A stretch of DNA of 64,000 nucleotides from Progne subis subis (GCA_022316685.1 JAKJHU010000154.1:248001-312000), one strand, 5' to 3'. Counted from the first letter of the stretch, positions 1 through 12,433 are shown. Translations and numbers: made by a program. Notes: a model not told the origin generated them from the sequence alone.

Positions 1-147
1 ATGAGCACAAGAGTTCCTGTGGAAAGCTTGTTCCTGTCGTGGTTACGGCCAGAGCAGGTGATTCAGGGTCTTAAGAGGTCCCAAATTCCGGACAACTTTC
101 CAGAGATGTCTTAATCCAAATCTGCAGGTCGGACCCCAACTTTATTG

Positions 148-790
148 TTGGAGTCCAGGGCATTCCTTTGGCTGCCCTGGAGGGTCAGGGACCTGGGCAG
201 GGGGCTCTGAGACCCCAGCCCAGAGCTCAGAGAGACACTGGCTTTGATCTCAGTCCATGGGAAAAACTTCCTTCACTGAGAGAGGGTTTACAGGCCACGG
301 GAGTGTGAAAAATAGTAGTTTAGTTTATCATAGAGTGAAAAAAATAGTAATTTTAGGTTCATAGCATTGGAGTGAATAGGGACAAAATGGAGAATCTGGG
401 GCAATTGTCTCCTTCTTCCTTCTCCTTCCCTCACTCCATTTCTGCAGTGACGGTGGCACAAAGTAGTTTGTGAGGATTGGGTCAGTGTATAGATGATCTT
501 TTTAGTAATAGTGATAGACATTGGTAAGAAATAGTAAATAACGAACACATAGTAATTAGTATAAAAGATTAAGGACAGCCCAGCTCAGGAGGAGACGTGA
601 GCAGTCCATGCAGCTGCAAACATCTCGTTGGACTGTGAGAAATTTGTAAGATAAGAAACAATAAACGAAAAATGCAACCTTGAAAAATCTACACCTGAAG
701 ACTCCGTCTCTTCCTTCGGCTTGGCTCGGAGCTGTGCAGGGGGGAAAAGACCCTGAAACCACCTGAATGTCAGGGAAGCCTCCCGACACT
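148..790 (+). mobile_element. ERV LTR, family 1, copy A (solo or truncated)
   Basis: This is a long terminal repeat of an avian endogenous retrovirus. It matches two other copies in the window: 10849-11700 on the minus strand and 58519-59198 on the plus strand. All share a segment starting near the words GGAGTCC..GGGCATTCC, a core with TAGTAATAGTGATAGACATTGG, a TATA box (TATAAAAG, 560-567), a polyadenylation signal (AATAAA, 660-665) and a tail around CCACCTGAATG. No gag, pol or env frame follows, so it is a solo LTR or a provirus remnant. Bases 1-147 may be its 5' part, but the copies diverge there and I cannot place the boundary. The 3' end is set where the match to the other copies stops, just before AT-rich sequence. 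Confidence 0.8.
560..567 (+). promoter_or_regulatory. TATA box of LTR copy A
   Basis: TATAAAAG lies about 95 bp upstream of the AATAAA at 660-665. The same spacing and flanking words occur in the other two copies, which is the expected U3-R arrangement. Present-day activity is unknown. Confidence 0.55.
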
Positions 791-884
791 TTATAATTTT
801 ATCTTAAATATAAATAAAATAAATGACATGAGTATATTATATTTTATAAAAATATAAATAATAACATAAATATATTTTTTAAAA
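789..884. repeat. AT-rich low-complexity stretch
   Basis: Almost pure A/T with repeated TAAATATAAATA-like words, immediately after LTR copy A. It may be a decayed insertion tail or simple-sequence drift. Confidence 0.6.
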
Positions 885-2029
885 AGACACAAGGCGTCTC
901 ATGAAAACATCTCATGACCTTTGAAAAATGTTGTAGGAGATGACGCTGCTGGTGGGAAAAAGTAACCAAAACTTGAGCCAAGAGGGCATTTTCAGGAGTT
1001 TGAAAGATTCCATTTCTCATGTGCTAGTTGGACTTTGTTCAGATGGATTTGGGAGAGGGCAGTGAATGGTTTGGTAGCAGAGGGGCTCAGATTTCAAACT
1101 GATATAAAAATCATCCCCTGCTTGAGGTCGATCCTCTCAAAAAACAAAACTTGTCCGTTGTTGGAGCATTTCACCTGGTTTTTACACGACTTCCAGGGTA
1201 ATTTGGATGGGATCGGTTTCTCCATCTGTTGCTTTGTCCCTGCGACATCCAGTGCTTGTGGTCACCTAAAAATCTCTCAAAAATCTGCCCCTGGACTTTT
1301 GTGTCCCCGGGAAGTGACCGGGGGAGGTCTCTGGAGGCAGCTGGGCCTCTTCAGCCATGAGAAGAGAAAGATGAAGGTGCCTTTATCATCCTGATCCCTG
1401 ATGGGAGGGAGCTGGAATTGTGGATCCAGGCTCTCCTGAGTCATTCCCAGCCACAGGGTGAAGATTGAAAGACAGGAAATAATTATGTTGATTATTTAAA
1501 ATAATTTAAATTTCTCTGATTTAAGAGAGGCTGAACTGTGGAATACATTTCCCAAAGAGGCTGTGGACTCTCCATCCATGGGGATATTCAACTTTGCCTG
1601 GACGTGGGCATGGGCAGAATGTCCCAGCTGGGCTTTGGATGGAGGAATTTCCAGAGGAGGATTTGGATTCCGCTTCCAACCCACAGCTGGTCTGTGCCTC
1701 TGAGATTGAAGAACTAAAATCCATTGGGAAAGGCAATAAATATCCCAAACTTTGAAATGGCTTTGAAAAGTGAGTCAAACTCCCAAGTCAGTTACAATTC
1801 TGAGAGTGGGAGTGATGTAAAACCCAGGGAAAAAAACCTGATTTTGCTCCATTCACCCTTCTAAAAGTTTACGCATCAATGTGTGGTTCTGGTGCTCGAT
1901 ACGAAACGCCTCAAACCGTTTTTTATACGTTTTTAAATTCCCCAAAATTCTTCCATCTGTACAGCTATGACTTAACACTCAGCCTCAATTCTTTTGGGTG
2001 AGTTCTGAATCCGAAACGAAGCAGCAAAT
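885..2029. other. Unique non-coding sequence, no gene seen
   Basis: No repeat family or domain-bearing frame is recognisable. A 119-codon plus-strand frame at 1035-1394 has no recognisable motif and is treated as chance. Confidence 0.5.
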
Positions 2030-2490
2030 AACACGTTTCTGCTTAATCCCATGATTATTAAATATAGAGCTGTGAAAACGCTATTGATGAAGAGTCCTTT
2101 GCTTAAAAGGTTACTTTCCTAAAAATAAAAAAAGGAGCCCAGGCACGTTTGCTGTGCCGGGGCTCATTTCCTCTGCCTACCAGGGACAAAAAGCTTCGTT
2201 TAAAGGTCATCGGTTCTTTTGTATGTTAATAAACAATTAGTGCGGCTGGGGGGAGAGCGGCACCGGTTCCTTCAGAACGGGTTCCCGAGCAAATTAACCA
2301 TTCCTGCCGAGTCCGGGGTGCCGGGATGAACGTCTCCTGGATGACTTCTCAGCCTGCTGTTTAATCAGCTCTGCCTGACAATTATTTTTCTCCTTGACAA
2401 GCGCCTTCTGCGACTCGGTCCCCCCCCTGCTCCTCTTCCCCGAGATTATTGTTTTTTATTATTGCAACGCTTTACAGCCGATAAGGAAAA
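2030..2490. promoter_or_regulatory. Candidate conserved non-coding element
   Basis: A repeat-free stretch mixing homeodomain-type words (ATTATTAAATA, TTAATAAACAATTAG, GTTTAATCAG, ACAATTATT) with CpG-containing words. This texture resembles vertebrate developmental enhancers. There is no coding frame. The call is based on texture only, since conservation cannot be measured from one sequence. Confidence 0.25.
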
Positions 2491-2520
2491 AAAGCATTTA
2501 GAAAAAAGGAAATAACTGCT

Positions 2521-2556
2521 TCTTTTTTTTTTTTTTTCCTTTTTTTTTTTTTCCTT
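2521..2556. repeat. Poly-T tract
   Basis: Nearly uninterrupted T runs broken by short CC. Minus-strand frames rich in Lys-Lys arise from it and are not genes. Confidence 0.85.
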
Positions 2557-2985
2557 TTGTCCTCGCAGGCAGCTCTGCCGCTGTATGCAGATGTGAGCGA
2601 TGTGCCCGGAATCCCAATGGGATGTTCCTCACACGTCGGATCCGCCGCTGGCTGAGGAGTTCTGCTCGCACAAACCTCGAGCATCTGCTCCGCACGAGGC
2701 GGAGAAATTGCTGCCGTCGTGGCCGGGAGCCCCTGGCTTGCCAAAAGCCAGACAGCACAGGTTCAGTAGCCAAAAAAACCTCTCTCTCCCCGTTCCCAAA
2801 GCGCCCAGGAATCCATTTATTTATTCCTTCCTAATCGCTGGAAAACACCGTTTAGTCTTCTCACGACTTTCACCTGCCCCGGTTATTTACTTGACTTTCC
2901 CATTAGTTCAGCCTGGCGGGTTTTTTTTGGATGCCAAGGGATATTCTCTTGCTAAGTTTCCAGAATAGAGAAATATTGAGTCCGG

Positions 2986-3045
<60 letters not shown>
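2986..3045. repeat. (ATT)n microsatellite, about 20 units
   Basis: Uninterrupted ATT triplets for about 60 bp. On the minus strand this reads as a run of about 20 Asn codons inside an open frame (2908-3114), a product of the repeat. Confidence 0.95.
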
Positions 3046-4744
3046 TATGGCAGAAGAGCTGCAGGTGAGGGGGGTGGCAGAGAAAGGAGCCTGTGGAGAG
3101 CAGGGAGGCTCCAAGGATGTTCCTTCCCTGCCCGCAGCCAGGGAATGCTGTGACAGGAGAGGCTGGACACCCAGGTAAATCAGTAATCAGGAAATCAATA
3201 ATCAGGAAATCAGCTTTTTCCCCGTGCCCTCCCTGCCGTGTCCCCAGGTTTGCTCCATCCTGCTAACAGACTTTCAGCCTGGAAGTCCCAGGAGTTTCTC
3301 CCAGTTTCGGGAATCCTCCAGGGCTGAACGAGGCGCACGGAGGTTTTGTCCTGGATGGGAGGTGAGCCTCAGATGTTGTAATTCCCAGCAGGAGCTGGAG
3401 AGAGCCGAGTGACTCCTGCTGCCCTCGGGACACCTCAGACCCGGCAGGAAAAGGCAGCCAACCCACCGGGAGGAAGGGATGGGGCAGAAAAGTTGCACCA
3501 CTTCAGGTCAGTGCGAACGCCGGCATTTTCCAGGCAGAGAAATTCCCCTTGGAGTCGAGGAGATGATTCCTGCCAGTGCAGCACTGCAAACACAGCTCAA
3601 GGCAAACTCTGGCAGTAATTATCATTATCTCTTGCATAGCCTCCTATCTCCTCCTGGACGCAGCCCCTTTTGAAACACCAAAAATATTTGGGTAAACGCA
3701 GCACCTCGTGTTTGGGGGCGATGCTGGAGCAGCTCCAAAGCAGCCTCTCAAAGGGCCTTTGCTACTTCTGCTACACTGAATATTCAGTTTACATTGGTGT
3801 GCGGCTGGCGCAGGGCTCTGACTCCTCTTGCTTTTGATTGTTTGTTTTTAATTAACTTCTTTGTTGTTTCCAGCACCCAGGGCGATCAAGCCACGGCAGT
3901 TTGAGAGCACTGGTGAGCAGATACAGCCCCACACAAACCAGGAACAGGGGAACCACGTCCATTCCCTGGGCAAGCTCTGTAAACTCCCTGCCACAGCTGA
4001 GAGCCCCACTTTGCACACAGGCTGGGATAAAAAACACCAAAAGGGGGAAATCACTGGGGAAAGGGTGGGAGAGTCCCTCAATAAACGGCTCTTTCTGCAT
4101 TAATTAACTTCTTATCACATTCCTTCCATGTGATATGGAAGGAGTACAGAGGAGCTGCTCTCAATGCCAGAAGAACTTTCCAAAAATCCTCATTAAAAAG
4201 TTTGGATTTAGACTTCATTTATAAATGAGTGTTAAAGTGATGCCTTAAGTTTTAATTTCGTGTTTTTCATATTCAGTGCTGCCCAGGTGCAGCTCTGAGC
4301 TCACACTCAGGGTCACTCAGCTCTCTGCACACAGCAGGGACACAAAACAAATCCTGCTCCTGCTGCACACCGAGGACAACTTCCAGCCCCAAAGCACAAA
4401 CAGCGGTGGCTGGAGGGAGGAACGAGAAGGATGGGAGCTCACAGCCTGGAGCTGGGATGGGACAATTAAACCCCAATGTGGAAATGGAACAAAACTTATA
4501 AAAATGTGAGACCTCGTGACCGGGCAGCCATTTAATGTCCATTTTGTGACCATTCTGGTTCCACCTTGGGTGCAGCCCTGGCCAGGCTCTTGTCCTGCCC
4601 GAGGTTTACCCTAAAGGCCTTTCAATTAATATTTACTTTATTCTCCAGCTCTGTCCAGTCTCTGTTCCAGCTCAGCCTTCCCAAGGCATCAAAAGAACAC
4701 CAAGGGAACAGGGTACTGGGTTTGGTTCTTGGGACTGATGGAAG
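3046..4744. other. Unique non-coding sequence
   Basis: No recognised gene or repeat family. There is a small local duplication of ATCAGGAAATCA near 3188-3212. Several overlapping frames of 60-90 codons on both strands lack domains and are taken as chance. Confidence 0.5.
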
Positions 4745-4975
4745 TTGGCACATGAAGATTTAGTTTGGATATTGGGAAGGAATTCCTGGCTGTGAGGGTG
4801 GGGAGGGGCTGGGATGGAATTCCCAGAGGAGCCGTGGCTGCCCCTGGATCCCTGGCAGTGCCCAAGGCCAGGTTGGAGCACCCAGGGACAGTGGGAGGTG
4901 TTCCTGCCATGGCAGGGGTGGCTCTGGGTGAGATTTCAGATCCTTCCAACCCAAACCATTCCAGGATTCTCTGAA
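4745..4975 (+). mobile_element. CR1 LINE 3' end, 5'-truncated
   Basis: Typical avian CR1 3' end: GATATTGGGAAGGAATTCCT, then the GTGGCTGCCCCTGGATCCCTGG block, then CTTCCAACCCAAACC and a final ATTCCAGGATTCT. It matches the other CR1 copies in the window in the same order. Only the untranslated tail is left, so it is an inactive copy. Confidence 0.9.
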
Positions 4976-6427
4976 ATCCCCCCTAAATAATGCCTGGTCC
5001 AGGACATTGGAGAGCTCAGCTCCGCCTGACCCAGATTTGAACTGGGGCTGGTGTGGAAACTCTTCCCAACCGTGAGCAACCTCCCCATTTTCCAGGAATT
5101 CTAATGCAGAGGCAGCTGCTTCTGGTGCTCCCTCCCAAACCTCTCGGAATGGAGTTTTGTCTGGGTACAATTCAGCTGAAAAGCAAATGCCGTGGAAAAT
5201 TTACATTACACCCCAGAGTTTCATTGAGCACAGAGCATTTTTCAATTCCAGAGTGAGCTGCAAAGCTTAAACCGGGCAAAGAATTCATTATTTTAATGAT
5301 AATAATTTACACTTGCATGGGAGCTTTCATCCAAGAAAATACCACCTTAGAATTTTCCCTTCACAGCCTCTCCAAGATGGGATAATTTCACCTTGATAAG
5401 TGTGTGCATTATGTTTGCCTTTGCTGCTTCTGAAGGAAAAAAAAAAATAAAAAATGAAGATTATTATAGTTTGTACAGTTGAGTGTTTATTGTAGAAATA
5501 TTTTGCATTTATATTGTAGTTTTCTTAAAATCTGAATGTGGTTTTGAAACCCTGCTTTAAAGCTATCAATTCCCTCTTAGGGAAGATTATCCCAGTGCTG
5601 TGTCCTTGGAAAAACTGAGGGAAAAAAACCTCCTGGGGCTGCTCTGGGTCTGGTTTTTTGTTTCCTTTTTGAAGGAAGCAGTGACGGATTTGCATCTCTG
5701 GGAAGGAGGGCCCATTACTGACATCAAATCTGCTGGTCCCGCTCAGCTGGGACCCTAAAAATCAAATATTTCCTCTTAAAAGGGATTTCTCCACCTGCAA
5801 GCCTCAGAGTAGGGATATTTTCAGTCCAGCTTTTAATATCTTTGTCCATGGAAAACACAGCAGATCTTCCTTTTCTTTCTATAATGGCAAATTGAGCCAA
5901 TTTGGCCTCTTTTGATGAGTAATAAATTCCCCAGACCAAAGCTGTTCTCTTCCAGCCTTTTGGTTTTGGAGGCTCTGCAAAAATATACAAAAGTTGATTT
6001 CTGTTTCTTTTTTCTTCTGCAATTCTCTCGGCACTATTTACTCATTTTTAAAAAATAAAATGCCTCCCTTTTCTTTTTGTTTGTTTGTTTTTATTTTGCC
6101 CAAAAAACTGCTGCTAACTTTTAATTTAAACAGTGTGAGAGCAGCAGAAGGCAGCGCAAAAACACGGAGGCAAAACCATTTCATGGCAAGGGGTTTATAA
6201 ATCCTAAATGAGCCAAACTGGGCTTAGAAAGCATTTTCCAGAGGAAATATCCCAATTTCAGGACAGATTGCAGGATATATCCCCTCAGTGATGGATTCAT
6301 GCAGTGTTGGAGTGTTGCTGAATTCATAAATAAGTTTAGATTTGATCGTGTCGTAAGGATTTCAAGGATTATTGGGGCATTCTCTTCTTACTTAACTTGT
6401 GGGAGTGACAAAACTTGATCAGAGTTG
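4976..6427. other. Unique non-coding sequence
   Basis: AT-rich with short poly-A near 5438-5455 and T-rich runs near 6005-6095. No gene or dispersed repeat is recognised. Confidence 0.5.
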
Positions 6428-6625
6428 AACTTTAATAAAACAGTGATGTAATATAGCAATTAAAAGAGCAATAAAATAGTAATTAAAATAAAATAGTGAT
6501 ATATTAGTAATAGTAATAATGGTAGCAGTATAGTAGTATAATAATGTGTGACAGTAGAATATATAAATTACAATAATAATTATTTTTAATAATGAAATTA
6601 TAAAAGTGATGTAATTTAATTAATG
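6428..6625. repeat. AT-rich degenerate simple repeat
   Basis: Imperfect TAATAGTAATA / AATAAAATAGT words without a strict period. Probably a decayed trinucleotide-like tract. Confidence 0.6.
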
Positions 6626-6848
6626 GGCAGATACAGCCTTATTCTGCCTTTTTCCATCACTGTCACAGCTGTTCCACTGCTTTTAAAAAAACCCAACTCT
6701 GGCTTAAAACTTAGCAAAGCCTCTGATAAACTTAGAAAACATGTCAGCACTGAGGGGAAAACCATCAGGGCAATTAATTATTTCAGTCACATTCTACACG
6801 GCAAAGAAAGAATTAATACGTTTTTATTCTTTATTTTTGTGAGTAAAT

Positions 6849-6888
6849 GGAAAAAAAAAAAAAAAAAAGAAAAAAAGAAAAAAAAAAG
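6849..6888. repeat. Poly-A tract with G interruptions
   Basis: Long A runs broken by single G. It could be a retroposon tail, but no element body is recognised upstream. Confidence 0.8.
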
Positions 6889-7607
6889 GTAAATTTGGGC
6901 CACCCACAGGAAGTCCTGCAGGATTTCATGGCCGGGATTCGCGGGTTCGGTGTTGTTCCAACTGGAAAAGCAGGGAGTGGTTTTTGTTCTTATTTTCCTC
7001 AAAGCATCTGAGGCACAGGGCTGACAGAAGACGGTGATCATGAATTAAACGGGGTGGTTCCATCCTGCAGGATGCAGGGAATCGGCCTCCAGAAAAAAAA
7101 TCCTTTGGATTTCCCAGTCCCTGCGTGGACACTGCAGTAAGTAAAGCTCCTCGTTCCTTGCCAGGCAAGTTTATGTCTCCCCATCCCCACCTCTTCCCTG
7201 GCTTTTATTTTTTATTTATTTTTTTTCCCACCTTATTAATGAACTGTGAAAGCTGACATTTCCAATAAGGAACAATTAAATCTGGGACTAAATGAAATGA
7301 AGTCATTCATTTACAAAATAATAGCTAACAAGCAATGAGGAGGGGGAGAAATGATTGCAAGTCAGGGGAAAAAAAAAAAAAAAAAGGAAAAAGTAAATTA
7401 AGTCTGACTCCATTAATGTTCTTTAGATACTTCTGCTGCTCTGAAAATTAAATGGGAAGCATCTTATTAACTTCGAGGGGGATATTCAGCATGACAAGCG
7501 TTAAAGGCAGAAATCCTTCCGAGGTGTTGTGTAGGGAAGGGATTTAAATCCTCAGTTTTCCCCCTCCCTTCCTTGCAGAGGTGCTGGAGAGGTCTGGAGC
7601 AAGGAAT
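6889..7607. other. Unique non-coding sequence
   Basis: No gene seen. Contains a poly-A run near 7370-7386. Confidence 0.5.
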
Positions 7608-7740
7608 CGTGGAATTATGGAATGGTTTGGGTTGGAAGGGACCTTAGATTCCATCAGATGGGCAGAGATGCCTTCCACTATCCCAGACTGCTCCAGCCTG
7701 GCCTTGGACACTTCCAGGGACGGGGAATTCCCTGGGGAGG
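7608..7740 (-). mobile_element. CR1 LINE 3' end fragment
   Basis: Reads as the reverse complement of a CR1 tail: GGAATGGTTTGGGTTGGAAG, then GGGACCTTAGA, a degraded CATGGGCAGGGAC-like block (here CAGATGGGCAGAGATG), CCTGGCCTTGGACACTTCC. The 220-codon plus-strand frame at 7581-8243 begins in this copy and is not a gene. Confidence 0.85.
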
Positions 7741-8535
7741 AACCTGATAAATGCATTTCACCTAAGAACGCTGCTGAGATCAGCACTGAGGGTCCTTCCA
7801 GCCCTAAAAACCTTTCCATGGGGCTCCAGGGCTCTCGGATCCCGGGAACAGGCACAGGTCTGTGGATGTGGGATGTGAATGCAATTACCCAAGTGACAGT
7901 GAATTCCCAGCCCCAGGGGAGGAATCCCGCAGGTCCTGCTCGGGTTCAGGGTGGGCAGAGGAGGGACAGAAGCAAGAGTTCCCCCAGGGGATTGGATTCG
8001 GGGGATCCTGTGGAGAATCCTCTGGATAATCCATATTCTCCCTTTGTTCCATCACGCTGCAGGGATAGAATTCCCTTCAAGCCTCAGTGGGTGGAGGGTG
8101 AAGTGCCTCTGCCTCAGTTTCTCTGCTCAGGGGCTTTCCTTGGGTGCAGAATTTCCTCCCTGTTGGAACCCCGGGCACAGAGAACTCCAGAACTTTCTGT
8201 GCTGCCAGGCTCTGACCCCCCAGCAAACCCTGCACTGACCTGAGGCCGTGGAAAAGGCTCCAGGAATGGAGTGACAGCGCTGGGATTGTGGGTGTGTGGT
8301 TTGGATAGAAGTGTGTGACAGCACAGGGGGCAGAACTGAGAGCTGAAGGGTTCAGAACACAGGAACAGAGAGAAAGCGAGATGGAGGATTTAGGGCGGAG
8401 GCTGAGTCCTTCTTTTTCACCTTCTTCTTCACGGCTCTGGGTGGGATTTTGGAATTGGGGAGAAAAATCCGCATTGCGGGCCAGGGGTGTTTGGTTATTG
8501 GGTTAAAAGTGAAAATAACTGAGGTGTCATTTCAG
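7741..8535. other. Unique non-coding sequence
   Basis: Moderately GC-rich, with open frames on both strands but no recognisable domain or repeat. Confidence 0.5.
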
Positions 8536-8706
8536 AATTGGACAATTTGTGCTTAAAAGACCTTGGAAAGAGTCAGAGACAGAGCCATTTTCTACTTTGT
8601 TAGCAGAACTCACAGCTTGTGAGACTGTAACACAGATAAGAATTAATAAACACCTGAGTCCAAACACAAAAACTGCATCTCCCAAGCATTTAATCCCGGC
8701 TCTAAC
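8536..8706 (+). mobile_element. ERV LTR fragment, family 2, copy 1
   Basis: Homologous to 38649-38827 in the same orientation. Both begin with AATTGGACA, contain a GCAGAACTCAC...TGTGAGACTG block, then AGATAAGAATTAATAAACA (polyadenylation signal included), and end near GCATTTAATCCC. The AATAAA and its surroundings resemble the R region of LTR family 1. No internal retroviral sequence is attached. Confidence 0.7.
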
Positions 8707-10743
8707 ACCTCCTCTCCCTTCAGCCCCAGCAGCGCATTTCTGAGAGCTGCTGCATCCACAGCCAGTTCCAGGTTATTCCCTGGCAAATCCTCCTCTGCTG
8801 GGTTCTCCAGGCTGAGCCCCCTCAACCCAGCGCCAAAGGAGGAGTGCAAACACTGCAGGAACAAACTGCTGGGATTTCAGACAACGCTGATCTGCTGTGG
8901 CCAGCCCCTGCTCCAGGTTTGTCTTGCTACTTTAACACGCTTTGATTTGAAATCTCTGAAGGCTCAAGTTAACATTTTGCAATCAATTATTCTTAGGGGG
9001 ATTTGTAGAATTCACCATTCTCCCCTAAGAATTTGAGTTCTACTTGAATTAATCTAAAAATCCCCCATCCTTTTCTCCAGCATTCCCCACAAACCTGTGA
9101 GTTTTCTTCCCCTCAGGCTGAGGAGTATTTGAAAAGGAGAATTAGAAAGAGATTCAGATCCAGGTTGGGGGAAAAAAAAAAAAAAGAATCCAAAACATTG
9201 ATTTCCTCAGTTATACTTAAGGCCCTTTCCTTTTGTAAAATAAATAACCTGAATAAACACGTCAGGGAAGATTAAAACCTCATTAAAAAGTGTAAATAGA
9301 GTACAAAGAAGATAAAAAAAATAAAAAAATAAAAAAAAAAAGGAGCTTGGCTGAATTGAATAATGGCAATAATAAAATCACTACCCAATATTGCCAGTTA
9401 CAAGTCCTGCTAAGGGGGGAGATGGGAAGCAGAGCTGCCGTTATCTCACACTCAGCATGGAGATTTCTTCTCAATAATTAGATAACACTTTCATGAATAA
9501 ATTAATTCCATTATCCCGGAAATGGGGATCATTGATAAAGCCGATTCCAAGCCAGCTCCCAAATCTAATCAGGGACATTCAGCTCGGGATGCTCAGGGAG
9601 GATGGGTGGGACCTGAAATATTTCTCCCTGCCCACCTAAAGCAGGCACAAATGCTGAGGCCACCTCTCCATCCCTGCCTGCACAAGAGCTGTAAAATCAG
9701 AATATTAATGCAAATTATGGCTTTCAGGCTGGCAATTATGCATTTTTATTTCACTGAGGTGAGCAGGATTGTTGCATATATCAAATGCTAAAGAAAACAA
9801 CTTTATCTTCTTTTTAGGTGACGTCCTTTTAGAGACAAATTCACAGAAAAGGTGAAATATTGCCTGGTGCAGGGCAGAACTTGAGCTGCCTTTGGGAGCA
9901 GGATGAAGTCGTGTTCAGGCAGTGCCAGCGCTCAACATTTTTAATTTAAAGGGTGAGGAAAGGGAAGAGAAGTAGAGGCAAGAATTCAGTGAAGGGAAGT
10001 GCAAAACGAGTGCACAGAAGGAATGCTTCCATAGGAAATGACAGGAGCAGGAGAAGAAATTGTATTTTTGACTTGAAGGTAAAATGTAATGCAGGAGGAG
10101 GACGGGAATGTGACTGGGCACCTTGTGATTATCACCTCCGCTGCTCCCTGGCAGAGAACAGCCACGGGAAATGCTGTCATTGTCTGCCTGGCCTTCCAGC
10201 CAGGACCACGCACTGGAATTTCAATAGCAAGAGCTTTATCCGGGCTCTGGAGACTCCCAAGGATGTGCTGGAGAGCTCCCAGCGGGGCTCTGGGGTGGCC
10301 GCTGCCTCCGGCGCCACCAAACCGGGTGGGTGCCCAGCTCCAGGGGCTGCTGTGCGCTGGGCACCACCTCTGGGTGCCATTTGACAATAAATAACGGCAT
10401 TTCCACACGCCCCTGGCGCGTGGAGAAACCTCTCCATGTCGTTTTTTGTAGCGGGGTGTCACCCTGCTCCTCTCTGGGAGCTGCTGCCTCTCCAGAGCCA
10501 CCCTGTGCTGTGCCCAGGGTTTTCCCCAATAAAACCCCACAAACCAAACCCAGGGGTGGCAGGGGAATAAGAAACTGGCTGTGGATGAGCCTGGGTGAGT
10601 GCAGCTCTTCCCCTGGCAGCTCCTGGGTGTTTTACTCACCATCAGTGCCTCTCCTCATGGAATCCCCTCAATTCCTCCATTCCCAGTGTGACCCTGAAGC
10701 TGAAATGCTGGCTACAGGACATTGCTGCAGCCCATGCTGGCAT
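8707..10743. other. Unique non-coding sequence
   Basis: Contains A-rich tracts near 9171-9186 and 9315-9343. Overlapping frames of 60-220 codons at 9915-10764 on both strands have no domain, and their overlap argues against coding. No dispersed repeat is recognised. Confidence 0.5.
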
Positions 10744-10798
10744 TTATTTCACGTTTCTGGGTGAAGGAGGTTATTTCACGTTTCTGGGTGAAGGAGGG
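10744..10798. repeat. 27-bp tandem duplication
   Basis: Two consecutive identical units, each beginning TTATTTCACGTTTCTGGG and ending GAAGGAGG. The copies are perfect, so the event is recent or maintained. Confidence 0.9.
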
Positions 10799-10848
10799 AG
10801 GTTTTCAGTGCTTTTCAGTCCTTGAGGAAGCACCTGGTATAATGTTTC

Positions 10849-11700
10849 TGCCCACTCAGGGACGGCAGTTGTTGAGGGGCTGCTTGCTGGAGTTTAAATT
10901 CCCTGCATTCAGGTGGTTTTAGAGTCTTTTTTGCCCTCTGCAAAGCTCTGAGCCAAACGCAGGAAAAGACGGAGTCTTCAAGGTTGCATGCTTCGTGTTT
11001 ATTAGTTCTTATCTTACAATTTTCTCAGTGTCCAGAAGATGTTTGCTGCGGCTCGGACATCTGGTGACTCCCCCCGTCCCAGGGCTGTCCTTATCTTTTA
11101 TACTAATTGCTACGTATTCGATATTTACTATTTATTACCAATGTCTATCACTATTACTAAAAAGGTCATCTTTACTTTGATCCAATCCTCACAAACTACT
11201 TTGTGCCACCGTCACTGCAGAAATGGAGTGAGGGAAGGAGAAAGAAGAAGAAGGAGACAACGCCCCAAATTCTCCATTTTGTCCCTATTCACTCCAATGC
11301 TAAAATTCCAAACCCATTGTTTTTTCACCCTGTGATATACTAAACTACTATTTTTCACACTCTTGTGGCCTGTAAACCCTCTTGCAGTGCAAGAAGCCTC
11401 TCCCATGGACTGAAATCAAATCCAGTGTCTCTCTGAGCTCTGGGCTGTGGTCCCAGACCCCCCTGCCCAGGTCTCTGACCCTCCAGGGCAGCCAAAGGAA
11501 TGCCCTGGACTCCAACATAAAACACTTCCCAGAGTTGGGAGCTGTGTTTCATCCAGATCCAGGGAAGTTTCCTGCCCGGGACCAAGGGGAGAAAAATGTG
11601 TGAGGAGAACTCCAATCGTCTTCCCCAAACCTTTTACATTCAGTGCCCAGCATCCTCCTGAGGAAGAGTCCATTCCAAAGGGCAATAACTGTCCTTAACA
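10849..11700 (-). mobile_element. ERV LTR, family 1, copy B
   Basis: Reverse-complement copy of the LTR at 148-790 and 58519-59198. On the minus strand it has the TATA box at 11095-11102 and AATAAA at 10998-11003. The low-coordinate (3') edge, TGCCCACTCAGGGAC, matches the 3' edge of copy C. The 5' edge is placed where the minus strand reads TGTTAAGG, a plausible LTR start, but copies differ upstream of the GGAGTCC word, so this end may be off by up to about 180 bp. No retroviral genes flank it. Confidence 0.75.
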
Positions 11701-11894
11701 TGACACAGAGCTCTCCATGTGGAGTATTTTATCCTCATCCCAGAGATCTCAGTTTGCTTTGTGCTCCTTCAGACCTGCTTGGCCTGAGATGACATCGAGC
11801 CCTCCTCTCCAGGCTGGGAGAAGTGCACGTCCCTGAGAACAGTGGGCACAGCCCTGAGGGGAAAAATCAAAACTCCATTAATTCATTTCCCTGA
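11701..11894. other. Short unique spacer between LTR copy B and the minisatellite cluster
   Basis: No feature is recognised in these roughly 190 bp. Confidence 0.5.
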
Positions 11895-12210
11895 CCTGGA
11901 GGGAAGATTCCCTGCATAAACCCCATTTATTCCTTTTCCTGCCCTAGGGGAAGTTTCCCTGCACAAATAAACCCCATTTATTCCTTTTCCTGCCCTGGGG
12001 GGAAGTTTCCATGGATAAATAAACCCCATTTATTCCTTTTCCTGCCCTAGGGGAAGTTTCCCTGGATAAATAAACCCCATTTATTCCTTTTCCTGCCCTG
12101 GGGGGAAGTTTCCCTGGATAAATAAACCCTGTTTATTCCTTTTCCTGCCCTGGGGGGAAGTTTCCCTGGATAAATAAACCCCATTTATTCCTTTTCCTTC
12201 CCCTTCCTTT
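11895..12210. repeat. 51-52 bp minisatellite, about 6 units
   Basis: The word CCCCATTTATTCC (once as CCCTGTTTATTCC) recurs at 11921, 11972, 12024, 12075, 12127 and 12179, giving spacings of 51, 52, 51, 52 and 52 bp. Units alternate between GCCCTAGGGG and GCCCTGGGGGG, which explains the 1-bp length difference. It lies 220 bp before the 38-bp array but shares no unit with it. Confidence 0.95.
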
Positions 12211-12433
12211 CCCCTGGTGGAAATGCTGTTGTCACACAGTGCCCTGCAGCCATGAGTAACTCTCCAGGGAGGGCCAGGGAGAGAAAGGCACCTGTAATGA
12301 TTTGTTTTTCATAATGACAGCAATAACTTCATCTGCTTAAGAGCATTCATTTCCTGCCAGGAAATCACTGTATTTAAGTTTATTCCAGGAGCTTATGGAG
12401 ATTGTAGTGACTCAAATATGATTAGGGAGATGT

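Noticed and set aside
2908..3114. Poly-asparagine protein
   Set aside because: It comes from the (ATT)n microsatellite on the minus strand.
7581..8243. 220-codon open frame as a gene
   Set aside because: It starts inside an antisense CR1 fragment, shows no domain, and is overlapped by frames on both strands.
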